DNA of 23,256 nt from an uncultured Collinsella sp. (lineage in GTDB: Bacteria > Actinomycetota > Coriobacteriia > Coriobacteriales > Coriobacteriaceae): contig CAAENY010000114.1 of the NCBI GenBank assembly GCA_900757465.1, positions 1-23,256 of the forward strand, in the 5' to 3' direction. Positions 1 to 6,486 of the stretch are shown here, piece after piece. The notes under the pieces were generated by a model. It saw nothing but the letters and a program-made list of their open reading frames with translations. It had not been told where the DNA came from and searched no databases. A program made the position numbers and the translations under genes. Position 1 is the first letter of the stretch. Each line of letters starts with the position of its first letter.

Positions 1-260
1 AAAGGCTCTTCGATTGTACCCGATGACGATAATCCATAATCAATAAACAGTACCGTCTCGGGAACATCTTCGCGCAGGATCACGCAGAGAGCGTAGCCAC
101 GGACGCCGAGCATGGCGGCCATGGTGTCGCAGCGCGGAGTCGGCCCGCGCGAGATCAAGTTGTTGATGTAGTTGGGGACCTTGCCCAGGGCCGGCCCGAT
201 GTGGGTTATGGGAACCCAGACGGTCGCGACCGTCTGTATGAGGGCATCGCTGGCGTGCAC
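1..260 (-). CDS. XRE-like helix-turn-helix regulator, partial at left edge
   Basis: An open frame on the minus strand begins at a GTG (258-260) and runs off the left edge without a stop. The visible 86 residues include ALGKVPNYINNLISRG followed by TPRCDTMAAMLGVRGYALC, which looks like the DNA-recognition helix region and following helices of small XRE/Cro-like repressors. An in-frame TAG lies just upstream of the GTG and no clear ribosome binding site precedes it, so the true N-terminus may be missing or the gene may be decayed. It lies head to head with the small frameshifted gene at 263-557 with no room for a promoter between them, which suggests that one of the two was joined here by recombination. 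The XRE call is from motif shape only. Confidence 0.5.
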   Translation of the reverse strand, partial: MHASDALIQTVATVWVPITHIGPALGKVPNYINNLISRGPTPRCDTMAAMLGVRGYALCVILREDVPETVLFIDYGLSSSGTIEEP

Positions 261-262
261 GG

Positions 263-557
263 ATGAATCCTATCGAGTCCGCTTACAGGGACATGATACA
301 CGGCGACGGAATAGTTAGGCGATCGCAGAAGATTCCCGTCCCTCGAACGTTACGCAGTTGCAGAGCGCGGGTACAAGGGTCGCAACGACGATGACCCCGA
401 CGCGACGGAAGACGACATGAGTAAGTGGATCGAGCCGTCAGCGGACACCAAGTACGTCTGCAACGACGGCGTGGTGATGACGTGGGTGAGTATCTGGGGC
501 AAGGAGCGAATGTTCCAGTTCCCGGGCGCGTTCGAGCAGAGGTTTTTGAGTTTATAG
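263..557 (+). pseudogene. small frameshifted gene upstream of SIR2, function unknown
   Basis: An ATG at 263 starts a frame reading MNPIESAYRDMIHGDGIVRR. Around 335-340 sensible coding moves to another frame, SLERYAVAERGYKGRNDDDP, which continues through KYVCNDGVVMTWVSIWGKER to a TAG at 555-557. The second frame is open from 315 but has no good start before an ATG at 417. One extra base near 340 would explain both halves as a single protein of about 98 residues. Its last base is the first base of the GGGAG ribosome binding site of the SIR2 gene, so the two look like former operon partners. I do not recognise the family. Alternatively only the 46-codon frame from 417 is expressed. Confidence 0.4.
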
Positions 558-567
558 GGAGCACACC

Positions 568-1842
568 ATGTCTGACAACGCGATGAATATACCGGATGAC
601 GCACCCTCCGATGTGCAGGAGGAATCCCCCACGTCCCTTTTTATCTTGCAGAGGGGTGCAACAAGGCGTGAGGTAAACGCCTCGGAAGCCCGACATTTTG
701 TCCAAGGCATTCTTTCCAGGTCGATCAACCTGGCCACGCTTATCGGCTCAGGCGCATCTACTCCGGCTATTCCCCTGATGGGTGAAACCTTCAGGAACAT
801 GCGAGCGGACCTCAAGCTCAAAGATCCCGAGCTATCTACCCTTCTGGAAAGTCGAATAACCAAAATTGCACGTCGAGATAACGAAGACCCTGCGAAGTAC
901 TCGAACATCGAGAACCTCCTTTCGTGGCTGAGTCAGCGCATCGAGGGCTCTCTAGATAGCGCCGATGAAGACAAGAGGGTTTCCGATGCAGTTCGCAAGG
1001 CCTTTCTCGAGTCCGTCGATATAAAATACAACACAGAACACTCAGACGTCCTCGATAGCTACCGCAGATTCGTTCAGGGACTTGGTATATCCCGCCAGAT
1101 TCTTGCGCGCGGAGGGCAGGCTGCCTTCGATGTTGTCAACCTCTTCACCACGAACTACGACCTATTCCATGAGATGGCCCTTGAATCGAGCGACTACGCC
1201 TATGTCGACGGGTTCTCGAACGCGCTGATGCCCACATTCAGCCCGCGGGAATACCATCGCAGGCCGATTGACCTCGATGAGAGGTTCAGAGACCACTACG
1301 AACCGGTGAACCCCTTCTTCCGCCTTTACAAGATGCACGGCTCCATCAACTGGAGGGTCTATGACGGTAACGTCGTAAGGGCCCCAAAGTTTCCCGACAT
1401 CGCCGACGAATACCAAGGCGACAAACAGCTTATTGCCCCGATGACTTCCAAATATGCCCTAACGCAAGGCACTCCTTATAGCGATATGTTTCGCGAGTTC
1501 GTAAACATCCTCGCCGTTCCCAACACCGTTCTTCTGACGTGCGGATTCAGCTTTGCAGACTCGCATATATCGAACCTAATCAGGCAGGCTCTTGCGAGGC
1601 CTGACTTCACTCTTCTCGCCTTCGTCGGCAACCCAGCAGAGACCGATATTGGTTCCCCCACACGGGATTTCTACGACAGAGCAGGTGGCGCGAACGCCTA
1701 TTTCGTATATCCAAGCGAAAGGGATCCGAAGCCCAAGCGTCCGCTGTATTTCTCGGAATTCGCTGACTTTATCGGGCCTGAAATCACCTTCGGAGACGAT
1801 GCTGTATCTGGATCTCTGGGGCTTGGTGACGGGAATGAATAA
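568..1842 (+). CDS. SIR2-family NAD-binding effector of a SIR2-HerA defence pair
   Basis: A 424-residue protein with the SIR2-like pattern seen in phage-defence NADases: LIGSGAS at 58-64 (NAD-binding glycine/serine loop), TTNYD at 194-198, KMHGS at 255-259 with the likely catalytic His257, and GFSFADSHI at 326-334. Family knowledge: such SIR2 domains hydrolyse NAD+ on phage infection, and in SIR2-HerA (Nezha) they form a large complex with the ATPase. The ATG at 568 has GGGAG at 557-561, six bases away, so this start is secure. The gene overlaps the downstream HerA-like gene by 8 bases, implying translational coupling and fixed stoichiometry. No N-terminal signal or membrane segment is visible. 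The function is well supported by motifs plus partner; which phages it senses cannot be read. Confidence 0.88.
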   Translation: MSDNAMNIPDDAPSDVQEESPTSLFILQRGATRREVNASEARHFVQGILSRSINLATLIGSGASTPAIPLMGETFRNMRADLKLKDPELSTLLESRITKIARRDNEDPAKYSNIENLLSWLSQRIEGSLDSADEDKRVSDAVRKAFLESVDIKYNTEHSDVLDSYRRFVQGLGISRQILARGGQAAFDVVNLFTTNYDLFHEMALESSDYAYVDGFSNALMPTFSPREYHRRPIDLDERFRDHYEPVNPFFRLYKMHGSINWRVYDGNVVRAPKFPDIADEYQGDKQLIAPMTSKYALTQGTPYSDMFREFVNILAVPNTVLLTCGFSFADSHISNLIRQALARPDFTLLAFVGNPAETDIGSPTRDFYDRAGGANAYFVYPSERDPKPKRPLYFSEFADFIGPEITFGDDAVSGSLGLGDGNE

Positions 1843-3667
1843 CGGAGTCCCCAAGCCGGGTTGGCTGATAGGCACTATTTGCTACATGGACCAAGAGAAG
1901 ATAAGGCTCCGCGCGTCGCGTTCCGACTTTTCCGATCGTATGCTCAATGGCGAGCCCAGGCATTTGAACGGGCTCAACCAGTACCTCTTCGCCTACCTCT
2001 CCATATCTACCAAGGTTATCTTCCGCGTGGTTTCCGCAGAAGAGGCCGAGAGACCGTATTCCGACCAGCCGTCGTCGAGGTTTAGTACGAGCTACATCTT
2101 CACAGCCACCCCCATTGGGGAGATTGAGAAGTCTACCTACGTTCCCGGCGTAGTAGACCTCCCTATGGTCGGTTCCAATGTCTACGCTTGCGATGAATCA
2201 ATCCTCAAGAAGGTCTTTTGCGTACGGGAAGGAGTCGAGATTGGGTCTCTCGCTGGATACGATTCGGTAAGACCCACTTTTGATATCGATTCTCTGTTCT
2301 CTGGTCATCTCGCTATTCTCGGTAATACCGGCTCGGGAAAGTCCTCAACCGCGCGGCTCCTGCTTGATAGAGTAGCGTCGCTCTTAGATGCCGAGAACGC
2401 GTTCGATGCAGAGCCCCGATTCATCGTCTTCGACCTGCACGGTGATTATGACTTTCTCACGCGCGGCGGTTACGGCTGCACGAGACGAATCGATGCCGAT
2501 GAGTACCACCTCGCGCCTGGAGAGTTGTCGATGGATGACTGGTCAGCTATTCTCGACCCCTCGCGACGCATCCAGAAACCTCTGCTTGAGAGGGCCGTGA
2601 GATACTCCCACCTCAACGAGGAGGGCAAGAAGAAGCTATTTGCAGCCTTCGCATATACCGCAATTCGGGACACGAGCATCGATAGCCACGCAGCGAGGAA
2701 GTTTCAGGTCTCAAAGTATTACCAGCCGATTGAGGGAGAACTTAACAAGATTCTCGAACGCGAGTCCGGACCTTTCTCTCGCCCTCAGACCGCTCATAAC
2801 CTGTTAGTGTCTTTCAACCTGGAATACGGAAACATATCGAAAGATGTCGTCGAAGGGCTTGAGTCCCTTTTGAAGGAGTTCATCGAGGACGAATACATGT
2901 CCGATGGACTTCCCAATATCGAACGCATCTTATGTGAGTACGAAAAACCTAAAAGCGAGGTCTCAATCTCTGACGTCGTTGATGCGCTTGACTTCGTGTT
3001 CGACGAAGAAGAAGTGCGGGGCAACCGTCAGATAAGGTCGTATTCAGAGGGGCTGGTTACTCAGCTTAGAAACCTTAGGGAAAGGTATTCGCAAGACCTC
3101 TTCTCACTTGAGCGGGGCGAGTCAATTGCTGCCCTCTTAAACAAGGGGCATGGCATTCTTGTGCTAGACGTATCTCAGATAATCGACGAGTCAGGATTGA
3201 AGTTGTTTTCCCACTACGTTGCGCGCACCCTCTTTCAGGCTAGCCTAGATGCAGGAAGAGGCTCCTCGACACCCATCTATCTCATTTTTGACGAGGCGCA
3301 TCGCTATATCAGGGATGCAGACCTGACAGACGACTCAGTGTTCAATCGAATTGCACGGGAGGGCCGTAAGTTTGGCATTTACCTTACCGCCATCAGCCAA
3401 ATCCCCAGTGAGCTTTCCCGCGTCGTGCTCTCTCAGACGGGAACCTTCATAATCCACCGCATTCAGAACTCTTACGACCTCGATTACGTTCGCCGCAATA
3501 TCCCTTCCATATCAAATGGCCAGGTCATGCGCCTTCCCGCATTCGCCCCGGGAACCGCGACCGCGCTGGGAAGCTCCATTACGGTGCCCCTTGAACTACA
3601 GATAGACGATGACTTTGCCGACGAGACGCCAACGATCCGGATGATGAAGAGCAATCGGATTCGATAA
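1835..3667 (+). CDS. HerA-like ATPase of a SIR2-HerA defence pair
   Basis: A 610-residue HerA/FtsK-type hexameric ATPase. The N-terminal ~100 residues match a HAS-barrel-like region; Walker A GNTGSGKS is at 163-170, a conserved IVFDLHGDYDF segment follows at about 197-207, Walker B LIFDEAHRYI is near 483-492, and a late FGIYLTAISQ segment fits sensor/arginine-finger motifs of the family. Known HerA relatives translocate or unwind DNA; in SIR2-HerA they assemble with SIR2 and support its activity. The ATG at 1835 is chosen because GGTGA (1825-1829) lies five bases upstream and the overlap with the SIR2 stop is short; an in-frame ATG at 1799 is the alternative. A strong terminator follows 24 bases after the stop, so the operon ends here. 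Confidence 0.87.
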   Translation: MNNGVPKPGWLIGTICYMDQEKIRLRASRSDFSDRMLNGEPRHLNGLNQYLFAYLSISTKVIFRVVSAEEAERPYSDQPSSRFSTSYIFTATPIGEIEKSTYVPGVVDLPMVGSNVYACDESILKKVFCVREGVEIGSLAGYDSVRPTFDIDSLFSGHLAILGNTGSGKSSTARLLLDRVASLLDAENAFDAEPRFIVFDLHGDYDFLTRGGYGCTRRIDADEYHLAPGELSMDDWSAILDPSRRIQKPLLERAVRYSHLNEEGKKKLFAAFAYTAIRDTSIDSHAARKFQVSKYYQPIEGELNKILERESGPFSRPQTAHNLLVSFNLEYGNISKDVVEGLESLLKEFIEDEYMSDGLPNIERILCEYEKPKSEVSISDVVDALDFVFDEEEVRGNRQIRSYSEGLVTQLRNLRERYSQDLFSLERGESIAALLNKGHGILVLDVSQIIDESGLKLFSHYVARTLFQASLDAGRGSSTPIYLIFDEAHRYIRDADLTDDSVFNRIAREGRKFGIYLTAISQIPSELSRVVLSQTGTFIIHRIQNSYDLDYVRRNIPSISNGQVMRLPAFAPGTATALGSSITVPLELQIDDDFADETPTIRMMKSNRIR

Positions 3668-3690
3668 AGCTATTTGTGGCCGGCCCGGAG

Positions 3691-3727
3691 AATGCCCGCA
3701 ACGGAGACGTTGTGGGCATTTCCTTTT
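3691..3727 (+). terminator. rho-independent terminator after HerA
   Basis: AATGCCCGCAACG (3691-3703) pairs with CGTTGTGGGCATT (3708-3720) around a GAGA loop, with a single G-U pair, followed by TCCTTTT. A 13-bp stem with a tetraloop and a T-rich tail just past the HerA stop is a convincing terminator of the SIR2-HerA operon. Confidence 0.8.
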
Positions 3728-3773
3728 GCCCGCTCGGGGCATGGGAGTCATACGTGGGTGAGTAGGATGGTAA

Positions 3774-3884
3774 GCCGCAGGGCAGCAAGGGCAGCCGGAG
3801 GAGCCGCAGGAGCAGGCGCCGCAGGTAGAGGCGGTGTCGAACTACTGCGAGCTTCTCAACCGGCGGGACGCGCGCTACGCCTAG
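3774..3884 (+). pseudogene. possible C-terminal coding remnant, unrecognised
   Basis: Between a TAA at 3771 and a TAG at 3882 one frame reads as a Gln/Glu/Pro-rich stretch followed by VEAVSNYCELLNRRDARYA. The composition looks like the tail of a real protein, but there is no start codon and nothing in frame before it. It may be the end of a gene lost when the SIR2-HerA block joined the glycosyltransferase fragment. Low confidence; it could be chance. The rest of 3728-3940 shows nothing else. Confidence 0.2.
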
Positions 3885-3940
3885 CAACAAGCCAGAACAA
3901 GCACAGTAATTTTCAGCGCACCATACACGCACTCGCTGCT

Positions 3941-4384
3941 AAGGTTCGGCCCCAGCCACGGATCACCCGTCAAGAAGAACTCCAGCCAGTGCTGCATAAC
4001 AGTGCCTGCTCGCGCTTCCAACGGCGCAGCTTTTCCTCGCTGGCCTCTTCCCTGCTGCGCGAAGTGAACTCGTAGTGGTGCAGCTCAGCATAAGGTGTAA
4101 AGATGGTGCGGTAGCCCCCATACGCGCAGGCAAAAATCCGCATCGTTAAAACCGACGGCAAACTTCTCGTCGCAGCCTTCAACCCGTTCATAAACGTCGC
4201 GACGGACCATCTGGCAGGCGCCCGTAACGGCGCTGAAGTTGCCCGGGTGCACGGTACGGGCAAGATATCCCTCGCGCTTTGCCGAAAAGTCCCAGTTGGC
4301 ATGGGCAAGGGCGCCGCGCACGCCGACCACAATGCCAGCTAGCTGAACCAGATGGCCAGCAAAGTAGAGCTTGGCACCCACTAA
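3941..4384 (-). pseudogene. glycosyltransferase C-terminal fragment, frameshifted duplicate
   Basis: The minus strand aligns throughout with the C-terminal end (from about residue 671) of the intact glycosyltransferase at 7918-10404. Shared segments include GAKLYF, FSAKREGYLAR, NFSAVTGACQMVRRDV, FAVGFNDADFCLRVW and KLRRWKREQAL. Reading is broken by a 5-base deletion just after the RVW codons and by a 1-base deletion after KREQAL. No N-terminal part or start codon is present: similarity stops at about 4384. Base differences are spread along the whole length, so this is not a fresh copy. It may be a displaced original gene end left by an insertion, or the last piece of a former tandem paralogue. 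It is surely non-functional. Confidence 0.88.
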
Positions 4385-4390
4385 AGCCCA

Positions 4391-4450
4391 TTACTTGCTC
4401 AGGATGACCAGGAAGGTCAAGAGAAGTAGGAGAAGGATAATCCTATCCAT
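4391..4450 (-). CDS. 19-residue hydrophobic peptide, possible type I toxin
   Basis: The minus strand encodes MDRIILLLLLLTFLVILSK, a single hydrophobic helix with charged ends. AGGGGGT (4457-4463) sits six bases before the ATG, a much better ribosome binding site than those of several neighbours. The stop lies 6 bases before the start of similarity in the glycosyltransferase fragment. Size and make-up resemble small membrane toxins of type I systems (Ibs-like peptides are 18-19 residues and equally leucine/isoleucine/valine-rich), but no sequence homology is claimed. The same frame stays open upstream to about 4759, but that part is Arg/Ser-rich and looks non-coding. No antisense antitoxin RNA promoter was identified with confidence. 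It could also be a chance frame. Confidence 0.45.
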   Translation of the reverse strand: MDRIILLLLLLTFLVILSK

Positions 4451-4579
4451 CTGACTACCCCCTGCCTTGTAGAACCGCGGCCCGGAATACAGCTGGCTTC
4501 GGAGAACAAGGTAGAGGACGACACACCGCCGCGTCCAGCTAAAATTTAAACAGAAATACGTACGCATGTTCGCGTTTCG

Positions 4580-4588
4580 TGGTACACT
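4580..4588 (+). promoter_or_regulatory. possible extended -10 promoter for RhuM-Fic leader
   Basis: TGGTACACT forms an extended -10 element (TG, one base, TACACT at 4583-4588). No good -35 is seen, as is usual for extended -10 promoters. A start near 4595 would give a leader of about 220 bases before the RhuM-Fic gene at 4815. Tentative. Confidence 0.3.
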
Positions 4589-4618
4589 GTATCTACCAGA
4601 ATAAGACAGAGTGAAAGT

Positions 4619-4748
4619 CGCTTCGGAGGCCCCCAATGGTACGAAGCGCCGGCGCCGCGGATCCCCGCTGCCCCGACCCTGGCTTAGCCGGCGCACGCGA
4701 CGCCGACTGACCGGCGGGATGCCGGTTGAAGCTACGCAATACCGGCAT
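4619..4748 (+). other. GC-rich leader with four inverted repeats, possible structured RNA
   Basis: This part of the 364-base stretch without a gene (4451-4814) holds four perfect inverted repeats: CGCTTCG/CGAAGCG (4619-4625, 4642-4648), GCGCCGGC/GCCGGCGC (4646-4653, 4687-4694), CGCCG/CGGCG (4701-4705, 4712-4716) and ATGCCGGT/ACCGGCAT (4719-4726, 4741-4748). The first and second share three bases, so they would partly exclude each other. No poly-T follows any of them. It could be a structured 5' leader of RhuM-Fic, a small RNA, or operators. GC-rich sequence makes short repeats cheap, so the last and the first, with less biased sequence, weigh most. Confidence 0.3.
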
Positions 4749-4814
4749 GTTGAAACCACTCGTCCTCCGGCGTGCGGATCATAGCATGTCGACTAAACCG
4801 AAGGGGCATACATC

Positions 4815-5759
4815 ATGGACAATTCCAACGCAAGCCAGCAGATCGCTTTGTACGAGGACCCCGACCACGCAGTCCACCTTGACGTGCGCGTCGACGGCGA
4901 TACGGTCTGGCTAACCCAGCAGCAGATGGCGACGTTGTTCGGGCGCGGAGTGCCGACTATCTCCAAGCACATTCATTCCGCAGCAAAGGAAGAGCTTGCC
5001 GGAATTCGAACTATTTCATTTTTTGAAATAGTTCGCTTAGAGGGAACAAGAACGGTCAAACGTCAGGTCGAGCACTACAACCTCGACATGATCATCTCGG
5101 TTGGCTACCGCGTGAAGTCTCAGCAGGGCGTGTACTTCCGCCGGTGGGCAAATGGCGTGCTCAAGCAGCATCTACTCCAGGGATACTCCATCAACCAAAA
5201 GAGACTCGAGGCGCTCGGAACGGTCTTCAAGGTCCTCGAGAGGTCGAGTACTCCGGAACTCTCCGGTGCGGCAGAAATTCTACAGAAGTACCTTCCGAGC
5301 CTGACTCTGCTCGATGAATACGACACGGGAAGGATGAAGGCGCCCCAGGGCAACGAGCCCAACTGGGAGCTCGGTTACACCGAAGCCCTCGAAGTCGTCC
5401 GCAGCCTACCGTTCTACTCGTCGTCCACCCTGTTCGGACGAGAGCGGGACAACCAGTTCGCCGGAATCATCAGCGCCCTCTATCAGGGCTTTGGCGACCA
5501 AGACCTATATCCCTCCGTTCAAGCAAAGGCCGCCAACCTTCTCTACCTCGTAGTGAAGGACCATCCATTCTTGGATGGCAACAAGCGCTCTGCAGCGGCG
5601 CTCTTCATTCACTTCCTCGACAAGAACGGGATACTGCGCAACGGCGAAAGACTCCGCGTGGAGGGCAACGCGCTCGCGGCCATGACGCTCATGATTGCCC
5701 TCTCTGACCCAAGCGAGAAGGACTCCATGGTTACGCTGGTGGAGAATTTCATCGCGTAG
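4815..5759 (+). CDS. RhuM-family protein with C-terminal Fic/Doc domain
   Basis: A 314-residue two-part protein. Residues 1-170 match the RhuM family: VWLTQQQMATLFG at 31-43 (HTH-like), HYNLDMIISVGYRVKSQQG at 87-105, and FRRWANGVLKQHLLQGYSIN at 108-127. Residues about 185-314 are a Fic/Doc fold with HPFLDGNKRSAA at 250-261. Lys at the second-last motif position is typical of Doc-like members, which phosphorylate or otherwise modify a target such as EF-Tu, rather than of classical AMPylating Fic proteins (GNGR). This fusion is common in accessory DNA of gut bacteria; its target is unknown. No Phd-like antitoxin is adjacent, so the RhuM half may control the toxin. The ATG is preceded by GGGG eight bases upstream. 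Complete in length. Confidence 0.85.
   Translation: MDNSNASQQIALYEDPDHAVHLDVRVDGDTVWLTQQQMATLFGRGVPTISKHIHSAAKEELAGIRTISFFEIVRLEGTRTVKRQVEHYNLDMIISVGYRVKSQQGVYFRRWANGVLKQHLLQGYSINQKRLEALGTVFKVLERSSTPELSGAAEILQKYLPSLTLLDEYDTGRMKAPQGNEPNWELGYTEALEVVRSLPFYSSSTLFGRERDNQFAGIISALYQGFGDQDLYPSVQAKAANLLYLVVKDHPFLDGNKRSAAALFIHFLDKNGILRNGERLRVEGNALAAMTLMIALSDPSEKDSMVTLVENFIA
5007..5035. repeat. 12-bp perfect inverted repeat inside RhuM-Fic
   Basis: CGAACTATTTCA (5007-5018) and TGAAATAGTTCG (5024-5035) are exact reverse complements around five Ts. It lies in codons for the conserved TIS-x-FE-x-V segment of RhuM proteins, so part of the symmetry may come from the protein sequence. The stretch is strikingly AT-rich against its surroundings. 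Confidence 0.75.
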
Positions 5760-5848
5760 CGCCTTCGCCCGAGCACCAGAATCGACGTTCCTTCATATAG
5801 CAGATGCAAACGAGGAAAGGGCCATCAAAGTAAGGCACCGTCATGGCG

Positions 5849-5939
5849 AGGGAGGTGCCGCAATGAGTCGTTCCATGAAAAGCCATATAAGCCTACAATT
5901 GTCATCAGATGTAGGCTTATATGGCTTTCGAGGGGAGGT
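5849..5939 (+). promoter_or_regulatory. two ribosome binding sites giving two possible AbiEi starts
   Basis: AGGGAGGT (5849-5856) lies six bases before an ATG at 5863, and GGGGAGGT (5932-5939) lies four bases before the ATG at 5944. Both ATGs are in the same frame. The 19-bp inverted repeat lies between them, so a message starting upstream would carry a hairpin that could favour one start over the other. The second start gives a complete winged-helix N-terminus. Confidence 0.55.
5879..5928. promoter_or_regulatory. 19-bp inverted repeat, putative AbiEi operator
   Basis: AAAGCCATATAAGCCTACA (5879-5897) and its exact reverse complement (5910-5928) flank a 12-base spacer, directly before the AbiEi start at 5944. 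Studied AbiEi antitoxins repress their own operon by binding paired inverted repeats of about this size near the promoter, so an operator role is likely. It overlaps the end of the 12-mer CGTTCCATGAAA (5869-5880), which recurs in near-identical form at 7038-7061. As RNA it would form a very stable hairpin, so a transcript-level role is also possible. Confidence 0.65.
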
Positions 5940-5943
5940 CGGC

Positions 5944-6486
5944 ATGGTGATCACCTACCGGGAGGCGCTGGCTGAACTCGGGAGCAGGTACCGCGTTCGC
6001 AAGGCGGTGTCGGAAGGGACGCTCCACCCCGTCGGCCGAGGGATGTACTCGACCAACCGGGACGAGGACGCCCTCGCCGTGATCGCGAAGCGCTACCCCG
6101 GGGGCATCCTGACCGGGCAGACCGCGCTCTACGCCCACGGGCTCGTGACCGCGCCCCCCGACCGGATCGACCTGGCCACGAAGCGCGGTGGGACCAAGAT
6201 ACGCGACGCCGCCGTGCGCCAGCACTTCATCCCGGAGGGATGGCTGGGCGTCGGGAGGTCGACCGTCTCGGTGGACGGGACCGAGCTTGCCGCTTACGAC
6301 CCCGAGCGCATGCTCCTCGAGCTCATGCGCTCGCGCAACAAGCTGCCCTACGACCTCTACCGGGAGGCCGTCGCCTCGTTCCGCAGGCGGTCGGAGCGGC
6401 TGGACATATACAGGCTGCAGGACTACGCGGAGGCAATCCCGCACGGCGAGGCACACCTCGAGCGCGCCATGGAGGAGGTATTCTGA
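5944..6486 (+). CDS. abiEi: AbiEi-like antitoxin and autorepressor of a type IV TA pair
   Basis: A 180-residue protein. Residues 1-40 form a winged helix-turn-helix (TYREALAELGSRYRVRKAV then GTLHPVGRGMYS, ending in the typical RG-x-Y wing). The rest resembles the AbiEi C-terminal region, with the TGQTALYAHGLVTAPPDRID stretch and a DPERMLLELMRSRNKLPYD stretch. Family role: it neutralises the AbiEii nucleotidyltransferase without direct contact and represses the operon. Its stop overlaps the AbiEii start by one base. The start at 5944 has GGGGAGGT just upstream; an in-frame ATG at 5863 would add 27 residues encoded through the inverted repeat. Base composition is visibly more GC-rich than SIR2-HerA or RhuM-Fic, a sign of separate origin. 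Confidence 0.82.
   Translation: MVITYREALAELGSRYRVRKAVSEGTLHPVGRGMYSTNRDEDALAVIAKRYPGGILTGQTALYAHGLVTAPPDRIDLATKRGGTKIRDAAVRQHFIPEGWLGVGRSTVSVDGTELAAYDPERMLLELMRSRNKLPYDLYREAVASFRRRSERLDIYRLQDYAEAIPHGEAHLERAMEEVF

Noticed and set aside
1592..1834. N-terminal extension of the HerA-like protein
   Set aside because: It lies inside the SIR2 gene in another frame, has no family similarity, and the start at 1835 has a proper ribosome binding site.
3676..3765. GTG-started 29-codon frame after HerA
   Set aside because: It runs through the terminator stem, and the terminator explains the sequence better.
3674..4075. 133-codon Arg/Ala-rich plus-strand frame
   Set aside because: It covers the terminator and runs antisense into the glycosyltransferase fragment; the composition is non-protein-like.
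4451..4759. Upstream extension of the hydrophobic peptide to 122 residues
   Set aside because: The added part is Arg/Ser/Cys-rich, overlaps the inverted-repeat leader and has no ribosome binding site; the internal ATG at 4450 has a strong one.
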